Origin: Candidatus Pelagisphaera phototrophica
Lineage (GTDB): Bacteria > Verrucomicrobiota > Verrucomicrobiia > Opitutales > Opitutaceae
Assembly (NCBI RefSeq): GCF_014529625.1
Contig: NZ_CP076039.1
Location: 1,426,001-1,490,000 of the forward strand
DNA length: 64,000 bases
Reading direction: 5' to 3'
Below the pieces are notes generated by a model. That model did no database searches. It was not told the origin of the DNA and saw only the letters and a list, made by a program, of their open reading frames with translations. Each line of letters opens with the position of its first letter. The stretch's first letter is position 1. This document shows positions 8,725-19,283 of this stretch, one piece after another. The position numbers and the translations under genes were made by a program.

Positions 8725-9981
8725 ATGCCAAGTTTCACCTACAGTGCAAAAGATCTAAACGGCGAGTCTGTAAGAGGGTCAATTGATGCCGTGAATCGAA
8801 AAGTGGCGCTGCAGAAGTTGACTGCACAGAAGCTTAGGCCGTTGTCGGTAAATGAGACTAATGAGTTGCGGGTGGGGAAAGTGGGCTTATCTGGGTTTAG
8901 CTCCCTGTTTAGATCGAATAGCTCTAAGCCAAAGGTGAAGGCTCTGAACCGAAGTGTGGCACTCCCGTTTTTGACTGGCATTCGTGAATTGCTTAATTGC
9001 GGTATTCAGTCTGCGGATGCGTTAAGGATGATGAGTACCCGTTTGAGTGATCCTCAACAGAAACTATTGGCTACCAATCTGTGGGATGAACTGAGTCAGG
9101 GTCGTTCCTTGTCGGAGGCCTTTAGGAAGCAGCCAAAAGTCTTTCATGAAAGCGTTGTTAGTCTAGTTGAGGCAGGCGAGGCGACCGGAAACCTGAAGAA
9201 CGTGCTTACGCGAATTGTGGAAAGCATGGAGGAGCAAAAAGCGATTCGAGGCAAGCTCGTCGCTGCTTTGTCCTATCCTTGCTTTCTGATACTTGTTGCT
9301 ATTGGTCTAGTGTTTCTTTTCCTGTTTAGTTTGCTTCCTCGTATTGAAGGATTGCTGGCGTCTTTGGGGGGTAATTTACCTGCATCGACGAAGATTCTGA
9401 TAGCAACTGCTGATGGACTTCTCAACTACGGCTGGATCGCGGCAATAGGGATTGCCCTTGTCGTTACGATGCTGGTTTCCTGGCGCAAATCCCCTGCCGG
9501 CCGTTTCAAGTTCGACGCCTTACTTCTCCGCATTCCTGGAGCAGGGCGAATCGTGAGGGATACTCAAATCCTGCAATTCACGCAAACGCTTTCCCTTTTG
9601 TTGGAAAACGGAATCATCATGGTCCAAGGTCTGGCCATGGCGGAGCGGTCGCTTTCGAATTATTCCATGCGTAGCACCTTTTCTGAAGCGCGCACGAAGG
9701 TGGTCGAAGGGGTTGCCCTTTCGACCGCGTTTAAGTCGACCGGGTATTTCGAAGATATGGCTCTGGACGTATTTACCGTGGGAGAAAATACAGGGGATGT
9801 CGTACCCGGGCTTAGGCAGATGTCTCGCCAGTATTCAGAGATGATAGACAAGTTTGTTAAGACGCTTCTTGGATTTATCTCAACGGGCGTATTGCTTGGC
9901 GTATTTGCGATGGTTGGGATGATCGCGTTTGGGATCATCTCTGCAGTGTTCCAGCTTTCCAGTTCGCTTTCAGCAGGGTAG
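8725..9981 (+). CDS. gspF: type II secretion inner-membrane platform protein GspF
   Basis: This 418-aa protein has the two tandem T2SSF domains of the GspF/PilC family, about residues 70-195 and 270-395. Each is followed by hydrophobic membrane segments (for example FLILVAIGLVFLFLFSLLP and GVLLGVFAMVGMIAFGIISAVF). The family motif GEATGNLKNVL, with its second copy GENTGDVVPGL, is present. It starts MPSFTYSAKDLNGESVRG, a typical GspF N-terminus. It is the last recognisable gene of the secretion operon, 48 bases after gspE. GspN and the prepilin peptidase GspO are not in the window. Confidence 0.93.
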   Translation: MPSFTYSAKDLNGESVRGSIDAVNRKVALQKLTAQKLRPLSVNETNELRVGKVGLSGFSSLFRSNSSKPKVKALNRSVALPFLTGIRELLNCGIQSADALRMMSTRLSDPQQKLLATNLWDELSQGRSLSEAFRKQPKVFHESVVSLVEAGEATGNLKNVLTRIVESMEEQKAIRGKLVAALSYPCFLILVAIGLVFLFLFSLLPRIEGLLASLGGNLPASTKILIATADGLLNYGWIAAIGIALVVTMLVSWRKSPAGRFKFDALLLRIPGAGRIVRDTQILQFTQTLSLLLENGIIMVQGLAMAERSLSNYSMRSTFSEARTKVVEGVALSTAFKSTGYFEDMALDVFTVGENTGDVVPGLRQMSRQYSEMIDKFVKTLLGFISTGVLLGVFAMVGMIAFGIISAVFQLSSSLSAG

Positions 9982-10007
9982 TCGAAGGTGGGCGAATCAA
10001 GTTGGCG

Positions 10008-10775
10008 TTAGTTGGAGCGCTTTTTGGTGAGTACTACAGCGTCATGGTGATCGACGATGCCTCTTTCGACATAGTCAATGATGGTGAAAAATCGTGACCA
10101 GTTTTCCAGGACGTACTGCTTTGTATGGTGAGCGTCTTGATAGAACTGAGGCAAACCGTCCTTCTTGAAGAATCGTCGCTTGGAGTCATTGAAAACAAAT
10201 CCACTCATCATGTCGAGCTCCCGGGAATGGAGCTCTCGATGGTGTTCACCATGGACCGAAGCAATGAGGATCCCGCCAGGCTGAAGCAGGCGGCTCATTT
10301 CTTCCAGCCATTGGTTTTGGCGACGTTCATCGAGATGGGTGAAAACAGAAATTGAGAATATCAGATCGAACGATTCCCTATTGAAACATGTAGGAGGATT
10401 GGGATCTATATGCCCAAATCGAGCACCGTGAAGACGCTTCTGACACCAGCGTATCGCAGCGGAGTCGATATCAATGCCCCATAGGTTTGTTTTATCGCTG
10501 TTTGTTATATTGCGTAGGACGCGGCCGGTTCCACATCCAAAATCGAGTATGTTTTCAAATCCATCGATCGGACGATTGAGGTTGGCCAGAATTTTCTCGA
10601 TACTTCCCCATGACAGTCTTCCCACTTCAATATAGCCATGAGGCTCTGTCGATCCGTGTACTCGATATCTGAGTCTTGGAGATGGAACTGCTGGAACCTT
10701 TTCTTTTTTCGGCCCTAGTCTCTCAGCTAGACCTAGAAAAAGAAATCTTAATTGGAGAACCAAATAGCTAATCAT
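10008..10775 (-). CDS. class I SAM-dependent methyltransferase
   Basis: The 255-aa product shows the Rossmann-type SAM-binding motif I (ILDFGCGTGRVLRNI, residues about 80-94), followed by an acidic residue after the second strand (LWGIDIDSAAIRWCQ) and a motif IV region (FDLIFSISVFTHLD). The C-terminal part (LLQPGGILIASVHGEHHR) also matches the Methyltransf_11/25 type. A hydrophobic N-terminus (MISYLVLQLRFLFLGLA) could associate with the membrane. The substrate cannot be told from sequence. It is convergent with gspF and divergent from the ABC permease gene, so it is probably a single-gene unit. Confidence 0.8.
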   Translation of the reverse strand: MISYLVLQLRFLFLGLAERLGPKKEKVPAVPSPRLRYRVHGSTEPHGYIEVGRLSWGSIEKILANLNRPIDGFENILDFGCGTGRVLRNITNSDKTNLWGIDIDSAAIRWCQKRLHGARFGHIDPNPPTCFNRESFDLIFSISVFTHLDERRQNQWLEEMSRLLQPGGILIASVHGEHHRELHSRELDMMSGFVFNDSKRRFFKKDGLPQFYQDAHHTKQYVLENWSRFFTIIDYVERGIVDHHDAVVLTKKRSN

Positions 10776-10882
10776 TTGTTTAGTTGGGTTCCTTCTGCTC
10801 TTGGATCAAAATTATCTTGTGGTTAAAGGAATCGCGCAATGGCTTCTTATCCGTCTTTTCAGTATTTTGGAAATACACCGTA

Positions 10883-12136
10883 ATGTCACCCACAATCAGA
10901 ATAGCTATCCGGTTCTTGCTCGCTAAAAAACGCTCGATGTTGATGAGCTTGGCAGGAATTGTTTTTGGAGTAGGCTTTTTCATTTCGACCCAAGCTCAAC
11001 TGAGCGGTTATCAGGAGCTGTTTATCGAAACTATCCTTGGAACCGATGGAGCGATAAGAATTGAAGATCGCATCCAAGACGCGAATGTCTTTGTGGCTGC
11101 TTCAACAACGAAAAACACCAGCACGAATTTCTTCATCACCGACAAGAACAACCGGCGTTTTGTCGAGGGTATCGAGCATCCTGATAGCGTAATTGAAGCC
11201 ATCAGTGAATTGGAAAATTTCGAAGCGGCGTCTCCGGTGATCAAGGGGAGTATCCAACTGCAGAGTCCTCTTCGAAAAGACAATGGTCAAATTTACGGTA
11301 TAATGGTTGACGAGCATATTGCGGTTTCCGCCCTTGAGGACCAGATTCAGTTGGGGTCAATAGAGGATTTCAGGGGCTCCCCCACGGGAATCATTATGGG
11401 GCACAAGATGGCGGCACGCCTGGATGTGACGGTGGGTGACTCGATTATCATTCGGGCAGTGGATCAGCAGCGAAGGTATAGAATCACTGCGATTTTCGAG
11501 ACAGGGGTATCGGACATCGATAAGACCCGTGTATTTATGCACCTGAGCGCGGCCCGATCGCTATTAAAGAAGCCGCACGGGGTCAGCTTCATTCAGGTTA
11601 GCATCTATGACAGGGATCACGCCATGGTGGATGCGGAGGTGATCGAGCGGGTTGCCAAGCATTTCTCGGCTCCTTGGCAGGAGAGGGAAAAGTCATGGAT
11701 GCAGCTGTTTAAAACCCTACAGATTTCGGCAGCGATTACTGTTTCGACGATAATTATCATTTCAGGACTGGGTATGTTCAGCACGTTGTTCATGATCGTC
11801 ATGGATAAGACTCGAGAGATCGCGATTCTCCGCTCTATGGGCTACACCCGTAATGACATTTCGAATATTTTTCTTTGGCAGGGGGTGATCGTTCTAATCT
11901 GTGGCACGATTCTTGGTTGTGGAATGGGTTACCTTATTACCTTTGCTATTTCCTATCTGCCGATGCCCCTTTCAGGAATTTTCGCCACTGAGTACTTTGT
12001 GGTCAATTCGACGGCATGGCACTATGTCCAAGCGGTGATCGCGGCGATTATTATTGTGATGATTGCCTGTTTCGCTCCTTCCCGCAAAGCGGGGAAACTT
12101 GTGCCGGGAGACGTTATTAGGGGAACGGCGGCATGA
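10883..12136 (+). CDS. ABC transporter permease, LolC/MacB (FtsX) type
   Basis: This 417-aa protein has one N-terminal transmembrane helix (SMLMSLAGIVFGVGFFISTQA), a periplasmic domain of about 230 residues, and three C-terminal helices (near residues 280-305, 330-355 and 385-405). This is the four-helix topology of the MacB/LolC/FtsX family. The motif DKTREIAILRSMGYT between helices 2 and 3 is the family coupling region. The start at 10883 is preferred to 10784 because it puts the basic RFLLAKKRS segment just before the first helix. Its ATPase partner overlaps it by 4 bases. The substrate is unknown; lipoprotein release or efflux are both possible. Confidence 0.85.
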   Translation: MSPTIRIAIRFLLAKKRSMLMSLAGIVFGVGFFISTQAQLSGYQELFIETILGTDGAIRIEDRIQDANVFVAASTTKNTSTNFFITDKNNRRFVEGIEHPDSVIEAISELENFEAASPVIKGSIQLQSPLRKDNGQIYGIMVDEHIAVSALEDQIQLGSIEDFRGSPTGIIMGHKMAARLDVTVGDSIIIRAVDQQRRYRITAIFETGVSDIDKTRVFMHLSAARSLLKKPHGVSFIQVSIYDRDHAMVDAEVIERVAKHFSAPWQEREKSWMQLFKTLQISAAITVSTIIIISGLGMFSTLFMIVMDKTREIAILRSMGYTRNDISNIFLWQGVIVLICGTILGCGMGYLITFAISYLPMPLSGIFATEYFVVNSTAWHYVQAVIAAIIIVMIACFAPSRKAGKLVPGDVIRGTAA

Positions 12137-12834
12137 GTGAGATTGAAGTGGGAGGGCAAAAGGAAGTCGCTCTGGAATGTCGCGAGCTCCACAAGCACCT
12201 TGGGGAGGGCGAGACTCAAGTGCATGTGCTGCGGGGGGTGAACTTGAAGCTCTATCGCGGCGAGGTCTCAGCGATTGTCGGGCCCTCGGGTTGTGGAAAG
12301 AGCACTTTGCTTTATCTTCTTGGGCTGTTGGATTTGCAGGACTCGGGCTCTATTTTGATCCAAGGGGAGGAAGTGCCGCCAAACAATGATGGAGAGCACA
12401 CGCGGATCCGTGGAGAAAATGTCGGGTTTGTATTCCAGTTTCACTTCCTGTTGCCTGAGTTTAGTGCATTGGAAAACGTGATGTTGCCGATGCGGAAGCT
12501 AGGGCGGCTCAATCCGAAAGAGATGAAATCGCGGGCCCATGCTTTGTTAAATGAAGTCGGGCTTGGCGATAAGACACATCGCTTGCCTTCCCAGCTTTCT
12601 GGAGGCGAGCAGCAGAGAGTTGCGATCGCCCGGTCATTGGCAAATACGCCAGGTGTGTTACTCGCGGATGAGCCGACCGGCAACTTGGATGTTAAAAACT
12701 CGCTAATGGTGTTCGAGTCGCTAACTCGTCTTGCAAAAGAGAAAGGTCAAGCTGTTTTGATAGTCACTCATAATCCCGACCTGGCCGAGAAGTGTGATCG
12801 GATTCTGAGGATGCAGGACGGACAGTTTATCTGA
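12133..12834 (+). CDS. ABC transporter ATP-binding protein, LolD/MacB type
   Basis: The 233-aa ATPase contains Walker A (GPSGCGKST, about residues 54-62), a Q-loop (VFQFHFLLPEFSALENV), the signature LSGGEQQRVAIARSL and Walker B followed by the D-loop (VLLADEPTGNLD). These features, and the length, match LolD and other class 3 ABC ATPases that work with FtsX-type permeases. The start overlaps the permease stop (ATGA), so the two are translationally coupled. With only one permease gene the transporter would be a homodimer in the membrane, unlike the LolC/LolE heterodimer. Confidence 0.92.
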   Translation: MSEIEVGGQKEVALECRELHKHLGEGETQVHVLRGVNLKLYRGEVSAIVGPSGCGKSTLLYLLGLLDLQDSGSILIQGEEVPPNNDGEHTRIRGENVGFVFQFHFLLPEFSALENVMLPMRKLGRLNPKEMKSRAHALLNEVGLGDKTHRLPSQLSGGEQQRVAIARSLANTPGVLLADEPTGNLDVKNSLMVFESLTRLAKEKGQAVLIVTHNPDLAEKCDRILRMQDGQFI

Positions 12835-13261
12835 TCAATCGATCCCGATGCGGTGGGCTGTAGCATCCGAGAGACCCGTTCCAACTAATGGCTTTTTATT
12901 AGATTCTCAATTCCGATTCAAAGGCCGTTCTAATAACTTTCAAAACTGAAGCCGCAACTCGCTAATTTTATTTGCTATTTGAACAGGCTTTCCTTCACTC
13001 CCGATGCTTAAATTGACCATCCTCCAAACAGTGAGTTCCGAAAATTACCGCAAATCATTTATTTTAAGATCGCTGGCTGCTATTTCAGGATTAGTGGCAC
13101 TGCCAACACAGCTAAGTCGAAAGCGGTCAAAACCATCGAATCCAGATAAAATCGCGACCGCCTTCAATCTGCAAAGCGATCCTAACGCAATTTCGAGAAG
13201 CGAATCGGGATCAGTCTAGACCGCCTCTCTTAAAAAATAGAGCGACAAAGAATATCACGTC
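12835..13261 (+). other. intergenic region upstream of the ACIII operon
   Basis: About 427 bases separate the ABC ATPase gene from actA. No RNA gene or convincing promoter could be read by eye. One plus-strand reading frame of 71 codons (13004-13219) is open but has no recognisable domain, no good ribosome-binding site and a Ser/Arg-rich composition unlike the neighbours, so it is not called as a gene. The region is AT-richer than the flanking genes and most likely carries the promoter of the long respiratory operon that follows. Confidence 0.5.
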
Positions 13262-13918
13262 ATGTCAAGAGTGTTTCCAAAGTGGTCTAACGCGCTTCCT
13301 TTAAAGATAATTGTCTTTGTATTTATATTAGCGGCGGCCGTTGTTTCTGGAGTAACATACTACGCAACTCCAAACTACACGCGTGTTGGCTACCAGCCAG
13401 CGCAACCCGTACCCTACGATCACAGTTTTCATGTGGGTCAACTTGGGTTGGATTGCCGGTATTGCCATAGCAAAGTTGAGGAGTCCGGTCACGCTAACGT
13501 CCCGTCTGCGGGCACCTGTATGTCCTGTCATAGTCAGATAAAAACCGATAGCGAGTTGCTGGAGCCAATTAGGGCGAGCTACGCATCGGGGGACCCGATT
13601 CCTTGGGTTCGCGTCCATGAAGCACCGGACTATGTTTATTTTAATCACGCGGTACACGTAAACCGTGGTGTTTCTTGTGTGGAATGCCACGGTAAGGTGA
13701 ACGAGATGGAAGTCGTGACCCATGACCAGCCCCTCAGCATGGGTTGGTGCTTGGATTGTCACCGCAATCCAGAAGAGCATATTCGTCCTGTCGACCTGGT
13801 TACCAATCTCGATTGGGTGCACCCGGGCGGCAAGAAAGGCCAGATCGAAGATGGCTTGAAGTTTGTCGAAGAGTGGAACATTAACCCGCCTCAAAGTTGC
13901 TCAGGCTGCCACCGATGA
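13262..13918 (+). CDS. actA: Alternative Complex III subunit ActA, pentaheme cytochrome c
   Basis: The 218-aa protein has an N-terminal membrane anchor (IIVFVFILAAAVVSGVTYY) and five CXXCH heme c sites in order: CRYCH, CMSCH, CVECH, CLDCH and, at the very C-terminus, CSGCH. A membrane-anchored pentaheme cytochrome heading an act operon is the defining feature of ActA. In the known complex it passes electrons from the iron-sulfur subunit towards the monoheme cytochrome and the oxidase on the periplasmic side. It overlaps actB (ATGA), so translation is coupled. Confidence 0.93.
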   Translation: MSRVFPKWSNALPLKIIVFVFILAAAVVSGVTYYATPNYTRVGYQPAQPVPYDHSFHVGQLGLDCRYCHSKVEESGHANVPSAGTCMSCHSQIKTDSELLEPIRASYASGDPIPWVRVHEAPDYVYFNHAVHVNRGVSCVECHGKVNEMEVVTHDQPLSMGWCLDCHRNPEEHIRPVDLVTNLDWVHPGGKKGQIEDGLKFVEEWNINPPQSCSGCHR

Positions 13919-16900
13919 AACCGATTAATTCCACACCTTCTACTATGGCAGAGCAAACGGGGCCTCGCTACTGGCGAAGCCTTGACGAGTTGTCCCAGTC
14001 TCCTGAATTCATCGAGCAAGTACACCGTGAATTCGGCCCCGAGGCATCGGAGATGAACGAGGTCGACCGCCGTCATTTCTTCAAGATAATGGCCGCATCT
14101 TTCGCCTTGGGCGGAGTAGGCTTTACCGGCTGTCGTCGTCCGGAGTCCTATATTTTGCCGCATTCGAAGGCTCCCGAGTACCAGGTGCCGGGCCAGCCGC
14201 TTTACTATGCGTCCCAATTTTCTCTGCGGGGTGAAGGGATCCCTTTGCTCGTCGAGACTCACGCGGGTCGCCCCACAAAAATCGAGGGAAACTCCGATTA
14301 CAGGGGCTACAGCGGCGGAACCAGTCTCAAAGCCCAGGCCTCATTGCTCGAGCTCTACGATCCTGATCGCTCGACCCGCTACACCAAAGACGGTGCGAAC
14401 CTTTCAAAAGAGGAAGCACTCGATACCCTCAAGAATTTAAATGGAGCGTTTAACACTTCCAAAGGAAAAGGCGTCGGCGTTTTAACCGAAAAGTCCTCGT
14501 CACCCACTCGCCTCCGCCTGAAGAAGGCCTTTTTAAAGGCCTATCCTAATGCGATTTGGTCTGAGTATGAGCCGGTTGTGACAGAAAACTCGAAGGAAGC
14601 AGCAGCTTTAATTGCCGGCGCCAATCTCGAGCCGAAGTATGACCTTACGGACGCAGAGCGCATTCTCAGCGTTGAGGGTGATTTTCTAGGAGACAATCCA
14701 GGGAGCCTTAGTCTGAGCAAGCAGTTTGCCGATGGCCGACGGGTGCGTTCAGCGGAAGATCAAATGAATCGGTTGTATGTTGCAGAAAGCGGTTTCAGCA
14801 TGACCGGAGCGATGGCGGATCACCGCAAGCGTCTTGCAAGCAGCCATATGACGGCTTTACTCGCGGCGGCGGCGCTCGAAATCAATCTTGGAGTGGAAGG
14901 CGAAGCCTTGCAGCCGATCTTTGAGAAACTTGCTAGTGGCCTCGATTCGGAAACGAGAGAATGGATCAGCGGGGCCATGGTCGACTTAGACCACTTCAAA
15001 GGCAAAAGTGTGGTCTACGCTGGACCGCAATTGAGCAAGGAAGCTCAGGGGATCGCGTTGCTGATCAACGAGAAACTTGGAAATCTGGGCAAGACGCTCA
15101 AGTTGGTTGAAGTTGAAGAGGATAATTCAGCAAGCATCCAGAAACTGAGCGAGGCAATTGACTCCGGTTCGATTGAAACGTTGATTATCGCTGGCGGTAA
15201 TCCGGTCTACAACGCGCCCGCTGATCTTGATTTTGGTCCTAAGCTAGGGAAGGTTGAATCGGTTCTTCGACTGGGTTACTACGACGATGAAACGTCCGAG
15301 AAATCCAATTACCACTTTGTTCAGTCCCACTACCTAGAGGCTTGGGGGGATGGCCGTACTTACAATGGTGATATCCTCACCCAGCAGCCAATGATCTTGC
15401 CTCTGTTCGATGGCATCTCGGAGATTGAGATGCTGGGACGATTAGTTGGTGAAGAGAACGTAGATGGGCATAGTCTTGTTTACGGAACTTTTCAGAATAT
15501 TGGTTCCAGTGGGAAACGGGCATTCGACAAGTTCCTCCACGACGGCTTCCTGAGCGATTCGGGTTTCAAAGTGAACCGGTCCCTAATTTCAGGAATGAAA
15601 CTGGCGAATGTACTTGCAGATGCGGAAGCTCCGGTTTCGCCGACTGGTAAAGATAATTTAGAAGTCGTATTCACGGTAGACTCTTGCGTTGATGATGGGC
15701 GTTATTTGAACAACGGATGGCTTCAAGAGTGTCCGGATCCCATGACGAAGATGACGTGGGATAACGCTATTTACGTAAGCCCGCGACTAGCCAATGAGCT
15801 GGACATCGTGGCAGCGGATTCATTGCTGCAAATCACCCGCAAGAATCCAAACGTAGTCAAAGACGGACGGTCTTACTCTCCTGCTGGCAAGGTTTCGGTG
15901 GGAGGGCGCGAGGTTACAGGAGGCATTCAGATCCTTCCAGGCCTAGATAATTATTCGATCATTCTTCCTCTTGGCTACGGTCGTGCCCGTACGGGTAGAG
16001 TGGGTACCAATTCTGGCTACAGTTCCTACTCAGTAAGGACATCGGATACCGCTCATTTCGCTTCCGGTGCTTCGATCGAGCTGACCGGTGAAGTCATCCA
16101 GCTCGCGAATACACAAGAACACTGGTCGATGGAAGGTCGGGCGATCATTCGCGAGTCCAATATCGACGACTACGCGTCGGATCCGCATTGGGTGGACAAG
16201 ATGGGTATGGAAAGCCACTCGCCTCCCGTACTCGGGAAGGACAAGGGGATGTCTGTACAGGAGCGTTCGATGTCCACTCCTCGTGGAGGATCCGCTTACG
16301 AGCATCCCAACCACACCGGTATCCATCAGTGGGGAATGTCGATCGACTTGAACGTCTGCTCGGGTTGTAATGCCTGCGTCGTTGCCTGCCAAAGTGAAAA
16401 TAATATTCCAATCGTAGGGAGAGACCAAGTACGTCGCGGTCGGGAAATGCACTGGATCCGGTTGGATCGCTACTTCTCTTCGAGCGATGTCAAGCGCGAC
16501 AAAGACGGAAATCCGATTTTAGATAGCCATGGAGAAAGGCAGCTCGATCTAGCAGCGATTCCGGAGGATCCGCAAGTTTCACTCCAGCCGATTGGCTGCA
16601 TGCATTGTGAAACCGCGCCTTGCGAAACGGTTTGTCCGGTCAATGCGACGGTACACGATGAAGACGGCCTCAACACGATGGCTTACAATCGCTGTATTGG
16701 AACTCGCTACTGTGCGAACAACTGTCCGTACAAAGTGCGTCGCTTCAATTTTATGGATTACCAGCAGCGTCCTTTGGACCGACTGTACGAAGGACCGTTA
16801 GCACCAAAGGGGATGCCGGAATTGGTCCAGATGGCCCAGAATCCAGATGTTTCGGTTCGCATGCGTGGTGTGATGGAAAAGTGCACCTATTGCGTACAGC

Positions 16901-17289
16901 GTATCCAGCAAGCGAAGATCGCCCAGAAAGTAAAAGCTAGTGATAGCAACGACATTCGGATTCCTGACGGAACGATCAAGGTAGCCTGTCAGCAGGTTTG
17001 TCCGATGGATGCGATCGAATTTGGGGATGTTAGTGATCCTAACAGCAAGGTTTCAGAGCTACAGGCTAACGAGCGTAACTACGCGGTTCTTGGATACACC
17101 AATGCTCGTCCACGTACGACCTATCTCGCAAAACTGCGAAACCCGAACCCAGACATGCCGGATTACTATGATCAACCGTTGGCTAAGGCGGAATACAAGG
17201 CGACGAAGCCAAAGAAAAAGGGCGGGTATGATTCACACAACGACCACGGTTACGAGGATGCCCATTCAGAGACAGGAGGGTCGCACTAA
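13915..17289 (+). CDS. actB: Alternative Complex III subunit ActB, molybdopterin-like and iron-sulfur fusion
   Basis: This 1124-aa protein fuses an N-terminal molybdopterin-oxidoreductase-like domain (to about residue 780) with a C-terminal ferredoxin-like domain. The N-terminus has a Tat-like stretch ([16 protein letters not shown]) and a following Cys (GFTGC) that could be lipidated. The C-terminal part carries four cysteine clusters: [37 protein letters not shown] and CTYC with CQQVCP, matching the three 4Fe-4S plus one 3Fe-4S cluster set of ActB. In this family the first domain has lost its molybdenum cofactor. It is the electron entry side from quinol oxidation. Confidence 0.93.
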
Positions 17290-18701
17290 TGGCTAGCTCA
17301 CATCCTATTTCCGACGAAGTTAAGCCGGCTATTCTCCAAGAAGTTGATCCGGTCGATATCCCGCGTCCCGCTCTTGTCGACAACAACCGGGGCTTTAATT
17401 GGATAACCGACAAGATCTGTGGAATCGTTGAAGAGAAAACGCCTACCTGGTGGTGGGTTTGTTTCATTATGGCTTGTGCGACGGCTTCGTTCACAGTGAT
17501 CGGGCTCGTCTACTTGGTCGCCACTGGAACAGGTGTTTGGGGACTGGCAAATCCCGCAAACTGGGGATGGGCGATTGTAAACTTTGTTTTCTGGATCGGT
17601 ATTGGTCACGCGGGTACTCTTATTTCCGCGATCCTCTGCCTCCTTCGCCAAAAGTGGCGGACTTCTATTAATCGAGCGGCCGAGGCGATGACGATTTTCG
17701 CGGTGGTTTGCGCGGGCATCTTCCCGGTATTCCACGTAGGACGTGTGTGGATGGCTTGGTTCCTTTTCCCTATACCGAATGCAAACGCAATCTGGCCTAA
17801 CTTTCGGTCGGCACTTCTGTGGGACGTTTTTGCGGTGTCAACTTATGGTACGGTATCGGTCCTTTTCTGGTACGTTGGATTGATTCCTGATTTGGCGAGT
17901 GTGCGCGACCGCGCGAAGAACAAGATCCGTCAGGTTCTCTACGGAATCTTTGCGATGGGGTGGCGGGGATCAAATCGCCAGTGGAGCAACTATGAAATGT
18001 GCTATTTGATTTTGGCGGGACTATCGACGCCACTGGTACTTTCGGTTCACACGATCGTATCGTTTGACTTTGCGATTTCTCTTTTGCCCGGATGGCACAC
18101 GACTATCTTTCCGCCGTACTTCGTTGCTGGTGCTATTTTCTCGGGCTTTGGCATGGTATTGACGCTTATGCTGCCTTTGCGAGCGATCTACCGTCTGGAG
18201 GATCTGATTACACAGTATCATATCGACTGTATGACCAAGATCATCTTGGCCACCGGTACGATGGTGGGATACGCCTACGGTATGGAGTTCTTCATAGCGG
18301 CATACGGAGCGAATGACTTCGAGATTTTCGCCTTCGTCAACCGTGCCTTTGGAAACTACGCCTGGGCTTATTGGATAATGATCTCCTGCAATGTGCTTTC
18401 GCCTCAATTCTTCTGGTTTAAGAAGATTCGCGAAAATACGGCCTTGGTTTGGATCATTACGATTTTTGTCAACATCGGCATGTGGTTTGAGCGGTTCGTG
18501 ATTGCCGTCACGACATTGACTCGCGACTTCTTGCCATCGAGCTGGGGTTACTATTCGCCCACAATCATCGACATTTTCACTTACGTGGGGACGTTCGGAG
18601 TGTTCTCTGTTCTCTTCCTCCTATTCCTTCGCTTCCTGCCACTTATGGCGATGGCGGAAATAAAGGCCGTCACTCCACAGGCGGACCCTCACAAACATTA
18701 G
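17289..18701 (+). CDS. actC: Alternative Complex III subunit ActC, NrfD-like quinol-binding membrane protein
   Basis: The 470-aa product is an integral membrane protein of about ten helices with the NrfD/PsrC pattern, for example [19 protein letters not shown] near the first helix and [15 protein letters not shown] in the second. In ACIII, ActC and ActF are the two NrfD-like subunits, and ActC is thought to hold the quinol site and a proton path. The start overlaps the actB stop (TAATG). The C-terminus is short and soluble ([15 protein letters not shown]). Confidence 0.93.
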
Positions 18702-18723
18702 TTGAAAGCGAATTCCTCCGACA

Positions 18724-19278
18724 ATGGTTAATCAACACGGACTTATCGCTAAATTCGATACCCCTGCCGACATCATGCATGCGGCAGAGAAGGTGAGAGA
18801 TGCTGGCTACAAAAACTGGGACGTTATCACGCCGTTTCCGATCCACGGGATGGATCCAGCTATGGGAATCAAGAGGTCTCTAGTAGGACGATTCACCATC
18901 GTTGGTGGCACCATTGGACTTACAACGGGAATGTTGATGATTTGGTTCACGGGAGCATCAGAACTCAGTCTTCCTTATATGGAAGGCTACAAGCTCATCG
19001 TTGGCGGCAAACCGTATTTCAGCCCGCAGTTTGCATTTCCTGTCTCTTACGAGCTAACCATTCTGTTTTCTGCCTTTGCTTCCATTGGAGGCATGTTCAT
19101 TTTGAATAAGCTGCCGAGGCACCATCATCCGGTTTTAAAGTACAAGGACGTTGCCGCCAGCTCGGACGACAAGTTCTTTCTATACATCGAAAATGAAGAT
19201 CCGCAATTCGACGGGGAGAAGACACGCTCTTTCCTTAACGATCTCGGACCAGTTGAAGTCGGGGAGTTGGAGGAATAA
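18724..19278 (+). CDS. actD: Alternative Complex III subunit ActD (DUF3341 type)
   Basis: This 184-aa protein has a soluble N-terminal domain resembling DUF3341 (HGLIAKFDTPADIMHAAEKV, then WDVITPFPIHGMD) followed by two membrane helices (IVGGTIGLTTGMLMIWFTGA and FPVSYELTILFSAFASIGGM). This is the usual ActD layout. In the complex it is a cytoplasm-facing accessory subunit with no cofactor. It lies 22 bases after actC and 5 bases before actE. A short acidic C-terminal tail follows the family pattern. Confidence 0.92.
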   Translation: MVNQHGLIAKFDTPADIMHAAEKVRDAGYKNWDVITPFPIHGMDPAMGIKRSLVGRFTIVGGTIGLTTGMLMIWFTGASELSLPYMEGYKLIVGGKPYFSPQFAFPVSYELTILFSAFASIGGMFILNKLPRHHHPVLKYKDVAASSDDKFFLYIENEDPQFDGEKTRSFLNDLGPVEVGELEE

Positions 19279-19283
19279 TTTCG

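Noticed and set aside
13004-13219. 71-codon open frame upstream of actA
   Set aside because: It has no recognisable domain, no ribosome-binding site and a Ser/Arg-rich composition; it is treated as intergenic sequence.
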